A DNA stretch of 64,000 nucleotides from Chloroflexi bacterium TSY (GTDB taxonomy: Bacteria; Chloroflexota; Anaerolineae; Caldilineales; Caldilineaceae). Position 1 is the stretch's first letter; each line of letters starts with the position of its first letter. The notes below the pieces were generated by a model. The model saw only the letters and a list, made by a program, of their open reading frames with translations, was not told the origin of the DNA and did not search any database. A program made the translations under genes and the position numbers. Positions 9,348-19,648 of this stretch are shown in pieces. The stretch is from contig JAHBNG010000061.1 of the NCBI GenBank assembly GCA_019217005.1, forward strand, positions 1 to 64,000, written 5' to 3'.

Positions 9348-10568
9348 ATGACTCAATCAACCTTAACCACTCCAATCCAGAACAACCGTACACGCTCATT
9401 TGCTGAATTTGTTGCGTTGATGGCCTTGATGATTGCGTTGGTCGCTCTCTCGATCGATGCAATGCTTCCTGCTCTGCCCGAAATTGGGCAGGATTTGGGG
9501 GTTCAACGCGAGAATGATAGTCAGTTGATCATTTCGCTTCTCTTTCTCGGTATGGCTGTTGGTCAAATCTTCTACGGTCCTTTTTCCGATAGTGTCGGCA
9601 GGAAGCCCGCTATCTACATCGGTTTTGCGCTCTTTATTTTGGGTTGTGTATTGACGCTCGTTGCGACCAATTTTCGTGTCATGCTCATTGGGCGTCTGCT
9701 GCAAGGGATCGGTGTTGCTGGACCGCGCAGCGTGTCTTTGGCTCTTGTCCGCGATCAATATGAGGGTCGGGCCATGGCCAGAGTCATGTCATTTGTGATG
9801 GCTGTCTTTATCCTCGTACCGGTGATTGCACCGGCATTGGGACAGGTGATTATCCTCTTTGCCCATTGGCGCGCAATTTTTGGTCTCTTTTTGATATTGG
9901 CGCTGATCATGCTCGTTTGGTTTGCGATTCGACAGCCAGAAACGTTGGCACTGGAGAATCGAACCCCATTCTCGCTCGGGCGCATTGCGTCAACTGTACG
10001 TGAAATCTGTGCCAATCGGATTGCATTCGGATATACAATCACAGCCGGTCTTATTTCTGGTGCGTTTCTTGGCTATCTGAATTCAGCCCAGCAGATTTTT
10101 CAAGAGCAATATGGTTTGGGTAACCAATTTCCACTCTACTTTGCCGTACTGGCATTGGCTGCGGGTGTCTCATCCTATATGAATGCACGGCTGGTGATGC
10201 GTTTGGGGATGCGGGCGCTCAGCAACCGCGCGATGCTGGCATTGGCTCTGCTCTCAACAATATTTGGCGTCATTGCTTTTTGGCTGGGTGGGCATCCTGC
10301 TTTATGGATGGTGATGAGCTATTTTATCCTTGCATTTTTTACTGTAGGGATCTTGTTTGGTAATTTAAACGCACTGGCAATGGAACCATTGGGACATGTT
10401 GCTGGTGTTGGTTCTGCCGTCGTGGGAGCACTCTCAACTCTGCTTTCGGTGCCTTTGGGCACCCTTATTGGACAGAGTTATAATGGAACGATCCTACCAT
10501 TGATCGCTGGATTTGCCCTCTTCAGTACTTTGGGGTTGATTGTGATGAGATGGGCCGAATCGAAATAA
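9348..10568 (+). CDS. MFS multidrug transporter, Bcr/CflA-type
   Basis: 406 residues, 12 predicted membrane segments. The first helix contains SIDAMLPALPEIGQDL, and the loop 2-3 motif GPFSDSVGRKPAIYIG is the classic MFS signature of the DHA1 Bcr/CflA branch, followed by LIGRLLQGIGVAGPRSV. The predicted role is proton-coupled efflux of drugs or metabolites from the cytoplasm. It is complete and stands alone on the plus strand between repeat DNA and the convergent sugar isomerase gene. Substrate cannot be inferred. Confidence 0.88.
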   Translation: MTQSTLTTPIQNNRTRSFAEFVALMALMIALVALSIDAMLPALPEIGQDLGVQRENDSQLIISLLFLGMAVGQIFYGPFSDSVGRKPAIYIGFALFILGCVLTLVATNFRVMLIGRLLQGIGVAGPRSVSLALVRDQYEGRAMARVMSFVMAVFILVPVIAPALGQVIILFAHWRAIFGLFLILALIMLVWFAIRQPETLALENRTPFSLGRIASTVREICANRIAFGYTITAGLISGAFLGYLNSAQQIFQEQYGLGNQFPLYFAVLALAAGVSSYMNARLVMRLGMRALSNRAMLALALLSTIFGVIAFWLGGHPALWMVMSYFILAFFTVGILFGNLNALAMEPLGHVAGVGSAVVGALSTLLSVPLGTLIGQSYNGTILPLIAGFALFSTLGLIVMRWAESK

Positions 10569-10583
10569 TATAGAGTGTGTCAC

Positions 10584-11441
10584 TCAATTCAAACCCGCAG
10601 TTTTCCACACCTTATGCATGGCGGCGCTTGTTTCGGCCACAGCTTCTTCATCCGGCAGTTCGCGCAAGCGCTGAACAAATGGTTCGGCGGTTACCGGGCC
10701 GTCATAGCCGATATCACGTAATGCATGAAGAAAGCCAGTCAGATCGAGAACACCTGTATACCCTGGCAAATCGCGGATATTATCAATCTGTTCCTCCGCA
10801 GCAGTGTCCGTGACCGCATCATTGACATGTACATACACCACCTGTTCTTTTCGTAACTTGCGTACATCATCAAATGTGCCAAGAGATGTATAGATATGGA
10901 ATATATCGACCAGTAAGCCCATATTGGATGTTCCGATTGCGTGACATAATTCCAACATTCCATCTATCGTGTGAATAAAGGGGTGTTTGAAACCATCGCG
11001 GAGGGTCTTTGTCCCGACCCACTCAAGTCCGAACATAATGCCATGGTCCGCCAAAATTTTGGCTGCTGGTGTTAGTCTTTCGGCATGAAATGCAAAATTC
11101 TGACTGAAATCGCGTTCATCATTCCCTGGCAAGATGTAGGTCGCGCAACGCAATGCCCCCATGTCTTGCGCTGTCTTGGCGAGCCTCGGCAAGGCATCCA
11201 ACCCTTCCCGCCAAGTTGCTTCGTCTTTGCGGAAATCAACTGGAAAGCTCCAATTGCCCATCCTGACACCCGCCTCATCGAACAGGGCACGTACATTGCT
11301 CGCTCCACGTTCATCTGCTAGATCAGTTGCTTCAGTCATCGAAAAATCGAGACCTGTAAAATTATGACGCTTGGCCAGGTCAATGGCCGTCTCAAGATCT
11401 GTCTGTACGCCAATTGTGCCGGGACTAAGACTCATATACAT
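10584..11441 (-). CDS. Sugar phosphate isomerase/epimerase (xylose-isomerase-like TIM barrel)
   Basis: 285 residues of the AP-endonuclease-2-like TIM barrel family: TGLDFSM near the N-terminus, GLEWVGTKTLRDGF (Glu in the metal site), LLVDIFHIYTS (Asp/His), VYVHVNDAV, and VTAEPF near the end. Such proteins isomerise or epimerise sugars, usually with a divalent metal. The SDR gene is immediately upstream on the same strand (20-bp gap), suggesting a two-gene unit for polyol or sugar-acid catabolism. Substrate unknown. Confidence 0.85.
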   Translation of the reverse strand: MYMSLSPGTIGVQTDLETAIDLAKRHNFTGLDFSMTEATDLADERGASNVRALFDEAGVRMGNWSFPVDFRKDEATWREGLDALPRLAKTAQDMGALRCATYILPGNDERDFSQNFAFHAERLTPAAKILADHGIMFGLEWVGTKTLRDGFKHPFIHTIDGMLELCHAIGTSNMGLLVDIFHIYTSLGTFDDVRKLRKEQVVYVHVNDAVTDTAAEEQIDNIRDLPGYTGVLDLTGFLHALRDIGYDGPVTAEPFVQRLRELPDEEAVAETSAAMHKVWKTAGLN

Positions 11442-11461
11442 AATGTGATTCCTCTTGTTTC

Positions 11462-12226
11462 TTAAGCGACGGACCAGCCTCCATCGATGACAAATGTGGC
11501 TCCTGTGGCATAGCTCGCATCGGACGAAGCCAAAAATGTAATGAAAGGCGCAATATCGTCTGGTCGTCCAAGTCGGCCGAGCGGGATCGTTTCTTGAAGA
11601 CGCTCAGCTCGGCCTAACGGATCTGGATGTTTATCGTGATTGGGCGTCTGCTCCAGCGCTCCAGGACAGATTGCGTTGCATCGGATTCTGTGTTTCGCGT
11701 AGTGAACAGCAATGTAGCGGTTCAATCCCAGTAACCCATGTTTGCCAGAAAGGTAGGCTGGGTTGGTTGAACGACCATTGAGTGCTGTAACCGAGGCTAC
11801 AATGACAATAACACCGCGGTTCGCTTGTTCGATAAATTGCGCTAGAGCGTATTTGCAAGTCAAATAAACACCACGATAGTTGACGTTGTGAGTTTGATCC
11901 CATACGTCGTCCACTAGTGTATGAAGATGGGTGTCTTGTTGATGTAATTGGATTCCTGCACTTGCTACGACAACATCCAGACAACCAAAGGCATGGACGG
12001 TTTCCTCAAGCGCGGCTTTCATCTGTTCTGCGTTGGATACATCCGTTTCAATGGCAATGGCTTTTCGGCCAGCAGATGTAAGCTCCTTTGCAGTTGACTC
12101 TCCTGCATTCTTGGGGAGCCCCGCGACAACAATAGATGCTCCTTCATTCGCCATCTGACGAGCCGTTGCGGCACCAATTCCACTTCCTGCACCGGTAATA
12201 AATGCAACTTTATTTATTAGTTTCAT
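11462..12226 (-). CDS. SDR family oxidoreductase
   Basis: 254 residues. N-terminal NAD(P) motif TGAGSGIG, NAG-equivalent VASAGIQ, catalytic Ser in VASVTALNG and YLSGK (Tyr-x3-Lys), and the family C-terminus TGATFVIDGGW. Classical short-chain dehydrogenase oxidising or reducing a hydroxyl/keto pair in the cytoplasm. It overlaps nothing and precedes the sugar isomerase by 20 bp, so the pair is probably co-transcribed. Confidence 0.9.
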   Translation of the reverse strand: MKLINKVAFITGAGSGIGAATARQMANEGASIVVAGLPKNAGESTAKELTSAGRKAIAIETDVSNAEQMKAALEETVHAFGCLDVVVASAGIQLHQQDTHLHTLVDDVWDQTHNVNYRGVYLTCKYALAQFIEQANRGVIVIVASVTALNGRSTNPAYLSGKHGLLGLNRYIAVHYAKHRIRCNAICPGALEQTPNHDKHPDPLGRAERLQETIPLGRLGRPDDIAPFITFLASSDASYATGATFVIDGGWSVA

Positions 12227-12301
12227 CTTTGGTTATGCTGAGCCTTACCATAAACTTAAATAGATTTGACAGTTTTCAGTCGAGTAGAGCCATTGTTATT
12301 T

Positions 12302-13177
12302 CTAAATTTCCTCTTCAAGTAGACTAAGCAAGTATGTACGGTACTCATTATCGCGGTTCATCTTAAGCGCAAGCGTGCGCACCTCTTCCGCTGTAATAAA
12401 GCCCCGGCGGTAGGCAATTTCTTCTGGGCAACTAATCATCATGCCTTGACGATGTTCCACTGCCTGCACGAACATGGAGGCTTCAAGCAACGACGCGTGC
12501 GTTCCCGCATCGAGCCAGGCCGTTCCGCGGCCTAATTCATCGACTTTGAGTTGACCTTGTTGCAGATAGACTTGGTTGACGTCAGTGATTTCTAGCTCGC
12601 CACGAGCGGACGGCTTAATTGACTCTGCAATGCGAACGACTTGACTATCATAGAAGTAGAGACCGGGAATCGCATATTTTGATTTGGGTTTGGCTGGTTT
12701 TTCTTCCAGGCTAATAGCGTGACCTTTGCTGTCAAACTCGACGATGCCATACCGTTGCGGGTCACGTACCGCATAAGCGAAAATTAACGCACCTTCTGTC
12801 AAGCGAGCTGCATTTTTCAATTTTTCAGACATTGCATATCCATAAAAGACATTGTCACCTAATACCAGGCAGACCGGCTCATTTCCAACGAATTCTTTAT
12901 CCAGCAAAAATGCTTCTGCTAACCCACGAGGTTCGAGTTGAACAACGTAGCTAAACTGCATCCCCCATTGTGAGCCGTCTTGTAATAAGTTATGGTATGC
13001 ATTTTGTGTTTCTGGCATCGTGATCACGAGCACTTCTTGGATGCCTGCCAGCATCAACATGGACAGTGGATAGTAAATCATTGGCTTGTTGTAAATGGGC
13101 AATAGCTGTTTGCTTGTCCCCAACGTAATCGGTTCTAACCTTGTACCGTGTCCACCTGCTAAAATTATGCCTTTCAT
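12302..13177 (-). CDS. rfbA: Glucose-1-phosphate thymidylyltransferase (RmlA)
   Basis: 291 residues, the usual RmlA length. Nucleotidyl-transfer signature [20 protein letters not shown], then LGDNVFYG, a GIVEFD segment, [10 protein letters not shown], and [14 protein letters not shown]. It makes dTDP-glucose from glucose-1-phosphate and dTTP, the first step to dTDP-rhamnose and other surface deoxysugars. RmlB, C and D are not adjacent, so it is a detached gene here. It reads continuously with a plausible GGAAAC-type leader. Confidence 0.92.
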   Translation of the reverse strand: MKGIILAGGHGTRLEPITLGTSKQLLPIYNKPMIYYPLSMLMLAGIQEVLVITMPETQNAYHNLLQDGSQWGMQFSYVVQLEPRGLAEAFLLDKEFVGNEPVCLVLGDNVFYGYAMSEKLKNAARLTEGALIFAYAVRDPQRYGIVEFDSKGHAISLEEKPAKPKSKYAIPGLYFYDSQVVRIAESIKPSARGELEITDVNQVYLQQGQLKVDELGRGTAWLDAGTHASLLEASMFVQAVEHRQGMMISCPEEIAYRRGFITAEEVRTLALKMNRDNEYRTYLLSLLEEEI

Positions 13178-13233
13178 ATGTTTCCTTGTATCTGTAGGGA
13201 TTCTTTGATCATTTGTTCAACAAAACTGTTGTA

Positions 13234-14073
13234 TCAACCTGACTGACTGCGCCCTTCGGCACTATGATCTTGGGCGGCATCCATAAAGACTGCATCCGCG
13301 TCTTCCGCCGTAAAGCGCTTGACGCCGATCTGTTTAATTGTACTATCATCGACTTTTGCCAAAGGTGTATAACGAGGGTGATGAGATTCTTTGTAAGGGT
13401 CATTGCGTGCTGCGTTATAGCAGCAGATGAGTGACCATCTAGGATGATCCGATTTGTTCTGGTCGGAGCGATGGAGAATATTGCAATGAAAGAAGAGTGC
13501 ATCACCGGGAGAAAGCTCGCAGTAGACCTTTTCAAGGCGAGCTTCTACTTCGGCTACTCGTACGAGATCGGCACCAGCTTGATCTCCTGTTTGTGAATGG
13601 GTAATGCGTCCTAGATGATGAGAGCCTTTGAGAACTTGCATACAACCATTTTCTCGTGTCGCTGGATCAACAGCGATTGATACACTGGTTAACAGTGGGT
13701 AGAGTACACCATTTTCATACCAATACCCATAATCCTGGTGCCATGCCCATGCACCACCTACTCTGGCATCTTTTAGAATCATTTTCGAATGGTAATGATA
13801 CACCTCACCACCTAACAGTTTTTCTGCAGATTCGACGACTCGTTGGCTACGTGCAATCATGCCATAAATATTGTCACCGGGATGATTCCAGAGTGAGAGA
13901 CGAACCGTGCCACCTTCACCATCGGCTCGTCCATGTGCACGACGATCCATCTCTCGATCTTCCTGGGCTGCTCGTCGAACTAGATCGACCTCAGCAGCAT
14001 CGAGAAACTGACGTGCAATGACAAATCCATCACGATGATAATCGGCCACCTGTTGATCGGACAATGTTGGCAT
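13234..14073 (-). CDS. Phytanoyl-CoA dioxygenase family protein (PhyH 1)
   Basis: 279 residues. The Fe(II)/2-oxoglutarate facial triad is visible as WHQDYGYW (His-x-Asp) and the distal His in LFFHCNILHRS, followed by an Arg (HPRWSL) that would bind 2-oxoglutarate. ENGCMQVLKGSHHLG is the family's central strand. It hydroxylates an unknown substrate. Two other PhyH genes occur in the window (31385, 52495), and they are only distantly alike. Start ATG 14073 has an AGGAGAAAAAG leader. Confidence 0.88.
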   Translation of the reverse strand: MPTLSDQQVADYHRDGFVIARQFLDAAEVDLVRRAAQEDREMDRRAHGRADGEGGTVRLSLWNHPGDNIYGMIARSQRVVESAEKLLGGEVYHYHSKMILKDARVGGAWAWHQDYGYWYENGVLYPLLTSVSIAVDPATRENGCMQVLKGSHHLGRITHSQTGDQAGADLVRVAEVEARLEKVYCELSPGDALFFHCNILHRSDQNKSDHPRWSLICCYNAARNDPYKESHHPRYTPLAKVDDSTIKQIGVKRFTAEDADAVFMDAAQDHSAEGRSQSG

Positions 14074-14104
14074 CTTTTTCTCCTATGATTATCTATTTCT
14101 GTCC

Positions 14105-14638
14105 CTAACAACCCCAAACGAGTCCATCAAATTCACCATTGGGTTTGTATCGAGCGATTCCCAAATGAACGATCCGATTGAGGGAAGAAGGTTGATCCAT
14201 GTCGGCAATCAATAATGGAACCATTGAACGCATGTTGTCAATCAATGGTCGTTCCATTATTTGCTCTCGCTGAATCCACGCCAATGTTCCTTCGGGACTA
14301 CTTGGCAATGGGAGCAAATCGTCGACCGTTCCCGTAAAGTAGAGAAGAACAGTTAGGGGACCTCCGGGGCGAGCGTGAAGCAATACACGTTGTAATGTAA
14401 AATCATTTACCTGCGGAGCCTTGATTCCTGTTTCTTCGGCCAACTCGCGCTGTGCAGCAGAAGAAAGATTGTCTAGCTCTTCTCGTTCGACACGTCCACC
14501 GATGGCTGCCCAGAGACCAGGATGAAGTCGCTTGGTCAACGAGCGTTGGAGAAGTAGATAGCTCTCGTTGTGACGCAGCAGAACAACGGTGAAAGCGTTT
14601 AACGCATTCGGGAGACTGTTGGAAGTTGTATTATTCAT
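14105..14638 (-). CDS. NUDIX hydrolase
   Basis: About 177 residues from the ATG at 14638, which lies inside the last codons of the SufE gene (overlap of 8 nt), suggesting translational coupling. An upstream in-frame ATG at 14653 is less likely. The Nudix box reads [20 protein letters not shown] followed by AEETGI, with the spacing before REL about two residues longer than the canonical 23-residue box. Such enzymes hydrolyse nucleoside-diphosphate-linked compounds. Substrate not predictable. Confidence 0.82.
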   Translation of the reverse strand: MNNTTSNSLPNALNAFTVVLLRHNESYLLLQRSLTKRLHPGLWAAIGGRVEREELDNLSSAAQRELAEETGIKAPQVNDFTLQRVLLHARPGGPLTVLLYFTGTVDDLLPLPSSPEGTLAWIQREQIMERPLIDNMRSMVPLLIADMDQPSSLNRIVHLGIARYKPNGEFDGLVWGC

Positions 14639-15095
14639 TGAGTAGCTTTTCAACCTGACGCTTCATATAATGCATGAGGAAATGGAGTCCGCGCAACCTT
14701 TGGGGCGTTATAACGTCTTGTAGTTTAAGCAAAATGTAAACATCATCGGGCGTTGCCAGCACTTCTTCTGGTGTCGCCCCATCAAACCCATCAACAAGGA
14801 CACCCGCATACCCCCTCACTGTGGGTGACTCCTTAGGAATATCAAAATGAAAATCGACGGAACCGTTCTTGCGCTCGGTCTGCAGAAAGACGGGCGTTTG
14901 GCATTCATGGACTTGCTCCATTTGATCGCGCTCTGCTACAAGATGTTCCGGTAACTCTGGTAGCTCAAGTGCATAGTCAATCAAGTATTCCATTCGGTCT
15001 TGACGATCCGCTTCTCGAAAATCATTAATAATTTCCCGTAGCCGTTGTGGACATTGAGCAAGTCTCTCATCTTGTGTCAATTCAAAACCATTCAC
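14631..15095 (-). CDS. sufE: SufE-like sulfur acceptor protein
   Basis: 154 residues. [25 protein letters not shown] at the N-terminus and [10 protein letters not shown], where the Cys aligns with the sulfur-accepting Cys of SufE, are typical. The C-terminal [23 protein letters not shown] also matches. It accepts persulfide from a SufS-type cysteine desulfurase for Fe-S cluster assembly. No sufS or sufBCD lies nearby. The stop overlaps the NUDIX start. Confidence 0.88.
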   Translation of the reverse strand: MNGFELTQDERLAQCPQRLREIINDFREADRQDRMEYLIDYALELPELPEHLVAERDQMEQVHECQTPVFLQTERKNGSVDFHFDIPKESPTVRGYAGVLVDGFDGATPEEVLATPDDVYILLKLQDVITPQRLRGLHFLMHYMKRQVEKLLNE

Positions 15096-15393
15096 GATAG
15101 TTTCTCTTTAAGCTTTGAAAAATTTGAATACAATTCGAAAATTGATCCTAATCGAGAGACCTGGCTTCGTCAAAACATTATAGGTGTAGTTGAATATAAA
15201 TTTTATGGTTCATTGACCAAAAATATGTATACTACCTTGGATCCAACTGTTTAGACAATAGAGAATGTAGCTGTTATTATCTGACAAACTGTCAGAATAT
15301 TGAAATAGATTAAATGTATGACCGACTGTAAACTTTATTGGGATGGATATATATGTATCCCGCCAATAATTAATCTGATCTTAGGCAAAATAG
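15096..15393. other. Divergent intergenic region with small palindrome
   Basis: About 300 bp between the divergent sufE and sensor-kinase genes, so it must carry promoters for both. An AT-rich palindrome, TTATTGGGATGGATATATAT.GTATCCCGCCAATAA (15334-15368), lies 25 bp before the kinase start and could be an operator. I see no convincing -35/-10 pair. Confidence 0.4.
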
Positions 15394-17979
15394 ATGTCTT
15401 GGCAACAAGCAATTTTTTCACTGCTTTTATTTCTTTGCACTGCTTTTGCGCTTTTTCTAGCGCTATTGACGTGGCAACGACGCAGTGAACGCGGCGCCTG
15501 GGCTTTTATTATTGTGATGTCCGCTCTTGCGTTATGGGCTGCGGCATATGGGATGGAGCAAGTTGCTACCGAGCTAGAATCGAAGAAATTTTGGCATCGT
15601 GTGTCCTATGTCGCAATACCAATTGTTCCCGGGGCGTGGTTAACCTTTGCGATGCTGACGTCCCAGATATCTCCTCGATGGATCAGAGCGATTGTTCCCT
15701 GGCTATTCATTGAACCAATTTGCGTCATAATATTAACGTGGACCGATCAATATCATGCTCTCCTTTGGAAAGATTTATTTATTGATGACTCGAATGGATT
15801 CAACATACTTGGAATAGAACGTGGCATTGCTTTTTCGATTCATGTCGCCTATTCTTACCCCGTGCTGCTGATCAGTTTCTTCCTCTACTTGCGATCGCTT
15901 TTTCGTTCTCCGTCTCTTCAGCTTCGCCAAGTAATCATGTTGAGTTTAGGCATCTTGTTGCCGTTCATGATCAATGTTGTCTACATTAGTCAAGGTCAGA
16001 TTGCCAACCCATTTGACCTCACACCCCTGTCGCTATCGACTGCAGGAGCGATTGCTGGCTGGTTTGTGTTTCGTTTCCGTATCTCTGAGCTTCTTCCGGT
16101 TGTCTGGCAAAATGTATTTGAAAATATGCGAGATGGTGTTGTTGTCCTTGATTTAGAGGGCGTAATTGTTGATGCAAATCCAGCTGCACAACGGATGCTC
16201 AATACAACCGAGCGGTTCTTTGAGGGCCACACAATAGAATCGCTGCTTCCCGGAAGTGCCAATATGATTGCACAGCAAATCTTGAGCGATGAGGAAAACA
16301 CTCCGAACCTACATCCTTTTGCGCTCGAATTGCCAAGCAAGTTAAATCGATTTGTTGAATTGACTGTCTCGGATTTACACGATCGGCGGAATCGGCTGAC
16401 TGGTCGATTGTTGGTATTGCGCGATGTGACGCGCCGGAGGCTGGCTGAAGAAGCAGTGCGTGAGAGTGAACGACAATACCGCAATTTGATCGACTTATCG
16501 CCAGATCCCATCATATTGACCGATTTAGAAACTCGTATCATTATCTGCAATCAACGTGCGGCGGAGCTATTTGGTTTACAAGATGTGGATGATGTGTTAG
16601 GACGCAAAGCACACGAATTTATTGCGCCCCATCAGAGAGACGAATTTAACGATGAGATTGAGCAAGCATTCAGTGGATCTCTGTCCCAAGATCAGATCTA
16701 CACAATTGAACGCAAAGACGGAACGACTGTCTCGATTGAAATGAATACAACTGTCGTCCATGATCCAGTCGGCCGCTTAAAAGGCATTATTGCCATTGCC
16801 CGAGATGTAAGTGAGCGACAACGAACCGAAGAAGCTCTACGTCAGGCTCAACGAATGGAGGGCATAGGTCTGCTAGCAGGCGGTGTCGCACACGACTTCA
16901 ATAATATGCTCATGAGCATTGTTGCACAAAATATGCTGGCCTTGACACATATCTCAAACCAGAGTCCTGCCCATCGGCATATTCAAAAATCAATGCAATC
17001 TGCGGAGCGCGCAGCCGATCTGACGCGTCAACTTCTAGCGTATGCTGGCAAGGGAAAATTGCAAGTTGGCATTTTTGATGTGAATCAATTGATTTTGGAA
17101 AATGATGCATTGCTCGAAACTGCTCTACCCAAAACCGCCACGTTGACCCTAGAACTTAGTGCGGATGTCCTATTGATCAAAGCTGATCGTGGTCAAATTC
17201 AGCAAGTGATTATGAATCTTGTACTCAATGCCTCAGAAGCACTCCAGACACAGATCGGTTCAGTTCATATTGCAACGAGAATCCGGCAACTATCTGATTT
17301 GGATCTGAGTGAATTTCTCTGGCGAGAAGAATTGAGCCTTGGCAAATATATTTCCATCCAAGTAAGTGATACCGGAATGGGAATGGACGCAGAGATTATG
17401 GAGCGCATTTTTGATCCTTTCTTTACAACTAAGCCAGATGGACGTGGTCTTGGTCTATCTGCGTTGCTTGGAATTATTCGATCTCATGGTGGTGGCCTGC
17501 GTGTTGAAAGTAAGCCGGGCCAGGGGACAACTTTTGAAGTAATATTTCCTTCTTTGGATGCAACTATGGAACTTGTCGATGATACCAAAAGCGGAGACGT
17601 TAAGTGGGATATCTCTGGAACTGTCCTGATCGTTGATGACGAGGAGTCAGTACGCGAAGCTTTATCCGATCTACTTGAACTGGCTGGACTGCAGGTGATT
17701 ACGGCATCAGATGGTTTTCAAGGAATTCAGAGCTTTGCCACACATCAAAATGTAGTTGATCTTATTATGCTCGATTTGAGTATGCCGACTATGGATGGAA
17801 TAGAAGTCTTAAGCAATCTGCGAACCATGTCACCAGACATCAAAGTGGTATTAATGTCGGGCTACAGCGAATCTGAGATAAGTGACTTGGTGAACGAGAA
17901 TAGAAACATTTCTTTTGTGCAAAAGCCCTGCGATCCAGATAGATTGATTTCTGCCGTGACCGAAATGCTAGAAAATTAA
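15394..17979 (+). CDS. Hybrid sensor histidine kinase with 7TM N-terminus, two PAS domains and receiver
   Basis: 861 residues. Residues 1-230 hold seven hydrophobic segments in the pattern of the His-kinase N-terminal 7TM region. PAS 1 (about 240-345, MRDGVVVLDLEGVIVDANPAA) and PAS 2 (about 365-480, DLSPDPIILTDLETRIIICN) follow. The HisKA phospho-acceptor is in GGVAHDFNNML (about 490), then the HATPase N and G boxes (VIMNLVLNASEAL, DTGMGMD, DGRGLGLS). The C-terminal receiver carries DD near 740, phospho-acceptor Asp about 794 in IMLDLSMP, and the conserved Lys in QKP. It probably relays membrane or small-ligand signals. No partner regulator is adjacent, so output may pass through an orphan protein. 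Confidence 0.9.
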   Translation: MSWQQAIFSLLLFLCTAFALFLALLTWQRRSERGAWAFIIVMSALALWAAAYGMEQVATELESKKFWHRVSYVAIPIVPGAWLTFAMLTSQISPRWIRAIVPWLFIEPICVIILTWTDQYHALLWKDLFIDDSNGFNILGIERGIAFSIHVAYSYPVLLISFFLYLRSLFRSPSLQLRQVIMLSLGILLPFMINVVYISQGQIANPFDLTPLSLSTAGAIAGWFVFRFRISELLPVVWQNVFENMRDGVVVLDLEGVIVDANPAAQRMLNTTERFFEGHTIESLLPGSANMIAQQILSDEENTPNLHPFALELPSKLNRFVELTVSDLHDRRNRLTGRLLVLRDVTRRRLAEEAVRESERQYRNLIDLSPDPIILTDLETRIIICNQRAAELFGLQDVDDVLGRKAHEFIAPHQRDEFNDEIEQAFSGSLSQDQIYTIERKDGTTVSIEMNTTVVHDPVGRLKGIIAIARDVSERQRTEEALRQAQRMEGIGLLAGGVAHDFNNMLMSIVAQNMLALTHISNQSPAHRHIQKSMQSAERAADLTRQLLAYAGKGKLQVGIFDVNQLILENDALLETALPKTATLTLELSADVLLIKADRGQIQQVIMNLVLNASEALQTQIGSVHIATRIRQLSDLDLSEFLWREELSLGKYISIQVSDTGMGMDAEIMERIFDPFFTTKPDGRGLGLSALLGIIRSHGGGLRVESKPGQGTTFEVIFPSLDATMELVDDTKSGDVKWDISGTVLIVDDEESVREALSDLLELAGLQVITASDGFQGIQSFATHQNVVDLIMLDLSMPTMDGIEVLSNLRTMSPDIKVVLMSGYSESEISDLVNENRNISFVQKPCDPDRLISAVTEMLEN

Positions 17980-18010
17980 TGCTGAAAGCGCCTTCTCCTC
18001 ATAGCGATTT

Positions 18011-19231
18011 CTATTTGTTTTGTCTAAAAGACTCTGCAACGATTGACGTTGTTCCAGCATCAACTAAAGCTCGGATTTCTGACTCTTTGTAGCCAAGCTC
18101 TTGTAGAATCTCCTTACTGTGTTCACCCAATCGAGGAGTGGTTTGTTGTAGAATCGGCTGAGATTCTGACCACCTGCTCGGAATATCTGTTGTTCGCAAG
18201 CGGCCTTCGCTGGGATGTTCAAACTCTCGGAAAAAGTCGATGTTCTTCAAGTGTTCATCGTCGAATAATTCTTCTAGAGAATGAACGACTGCATGTGGAA
18301 TATCTGTATCACAAAACAAATCAAGCCATTCTTGCGTTGTGCGCTGGCTAAGCATTTCTTGGACAAAGCCATAAACTTCTAAGATGTTAGCCCCCCGTGA
18401 GTTCATCGAGTTGAAGATTCCCTCTCCAATCAGATCTGGTCGGCCAATTGTGCAAAAAAATTCAGCCCATTGTTTATCATTATAGACGAGAACCGCCATA
18501 TATCCGTCTTTGGTTGCGTAAGGTCTACGATTGGGGTTTATAATACGTGTATAGCCTGGTGAACCCATTGGTGGCTCAAACGTATATCCTCCCAAATGAT
18601 CACTCATGAGAAACTGTACCATCGTCTCAAACATTGGAATCTCGACTGATTGGCCCCGTCCCGTCCGTTCACGGTAAAAAAGCGCCGATGTCACGGCATT
18701 GACAACATTCAGACCTGTGACGCGATCACAGAAGTTGGCCGGTAGAAATTTGGGTTCGTCACCATAGGCTCGCTCAAAGAGATTTGGCACACCGATCATC
18801 GTCTGAATCAGATCATCATAAGCAGCTCGATCTGCATATGGCCCGGACTGTCCAAAACCAAAGCAGATAACATACACAATCTGCGGATTGACTGCGACAA
18901 CCTGTGAGTAGGAGAGTCCCAATCTGGCCAAAGCCGGTGGTCGTATATTGCTGACAAACGCATCACACCTCTGAAGCAACTTGAACAGAGCGGTTCTACC
19001 TGCTGCGTGCTTAAGATTCAGAGTCAGACTCCGCTTGTTTCGATTGTTATTGAGAAAAAGATTACTCATTCCCGGATTGCGGCCCTGATTAGCAAAACGT
19101 AAAGGATCTCCATTGATCGACTCAATCTTGATTACATCTGCGCCCATATCACCCAAGATCTGCGTTGCATAAGGCCCCATCAAGATAGTTGTTAGATCGA
19201 CGATTTTAATTCCAGCGAGTGGTCCAGGCAT
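18011..19231 (-). CDS. CaiB/BaiF (class III) CoA-transferase
   Basis: 406 residues. N-terminal PGPLAGIKIVDLTTILMGPYATQILGDMGADVIKIE, NKRSLTLNLKH, and the active-site Asp of class III transferases in FCDRVTGLNVV. It moves CoA between carboxylic acids in the cytoplasm, commonly in degradation of oxalate, carnitine or aromatic acids. Single gene, convergent with the hybrid kinase (31 bp between stops). The substrate is unknown. Confidence 0.9.
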   Translation of the reverse strand: MPGPLAGIKIVDLTTILMGPYATQILGDMGADVIKIESINGDPLRFANQGRNPGMSNLFLNNNRNKRSLTLNLKHAAGRTALFKLLQRCDAFVSNIRPPALARLGLSYSQVVAVNPQIVYVICFGFGQSGPYADRAAYDDLIQTMIGVPNLFERAYGDEPKFLPANFCDRVTGLNVVNAVTSALFYRERTGRGQSVEIPMFETMVQFLMSDHLGGYTFEPPMGSPGYTRIINPNRRPYATKDGYMAVLVYNDKQWAEFFCTIGRPDLIGEGIFNSMNSRGANILEVYGFVQEMLSQRTTQEWLDLFCDTDIPHAVVHSLEELFDDEHLKNIDFFREFEHPSEGRLRTTDIPSRWSESQPILQQTTPRLGEHSKEILQELGYKESEIRALVDAGTTSIVAESFRQNK

Positions 19232-19392
19232 CTATTACCCCTTTTTGTTTGGATAAACTGATACTTATATAGAAGCTATGCCCAACTTTACTCGTCAATC
19301 CTTGGCGCTCCAAATAGTCCTTTAATCGGATGTTTGAACATTTTAGGCTATTCCGACAATTAAAATCCCTAATTTGATCTGGAGAAGCTCAA

Positions 19393-19446
19393 ACCATTCC
19401 AGAGAATTCGACTTGGCAAATCAGAGATTTATATCTCTGGAATGGT
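19393..19446. repeat. Short palindrome CCATTCCAGAGA / TCTCTGGAATGG
   Basis: Perfect 12-nt arms about 30 bp apart in the intergenic space before the LuxR gene. No second copy found in the window. Confidence 0.6.
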
Positions 19447-19551
19447 CTTATACCAAGTGTGGTTGTGCGGGCTCGAATGTGTAAAGAATGAGTCATGTTG
19501 TATAATTCATGAAACCACAAGCATCTTTTCACGATATGATTGCTCATCTTC

Positions 19552-19611
19552 CCAAAGTGTGTAAACGCAGCAATTCTCTGACTGAGCAGAGCTCATTTAC
19601 ACACTTTGTGG
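19552..19611. repeat. Palindromic repeat family P3 (CAAAGTGTGTAAA), copy 1
   Basis: CCCAAAGTGTGTAAACGCAG and CATTTACACACTTTGTGG are inverted arms around a TTCTCTGACTGAGCAG core. The same core with the same arms recurs at 31241, and one arm alone is near 31054. It lies 38 bp before the LuxR start. Confidence 0.8.
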
Positions 19612-19648
19612 TACACACTCAGGAACTCAGCCTATTATTGGACGCGCC

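Noticed and set aside
10577..10813. Plus-strand ORF inside the sugar isomerase
   Set aside because: Shadow of the minus-strand gene, no family signature.
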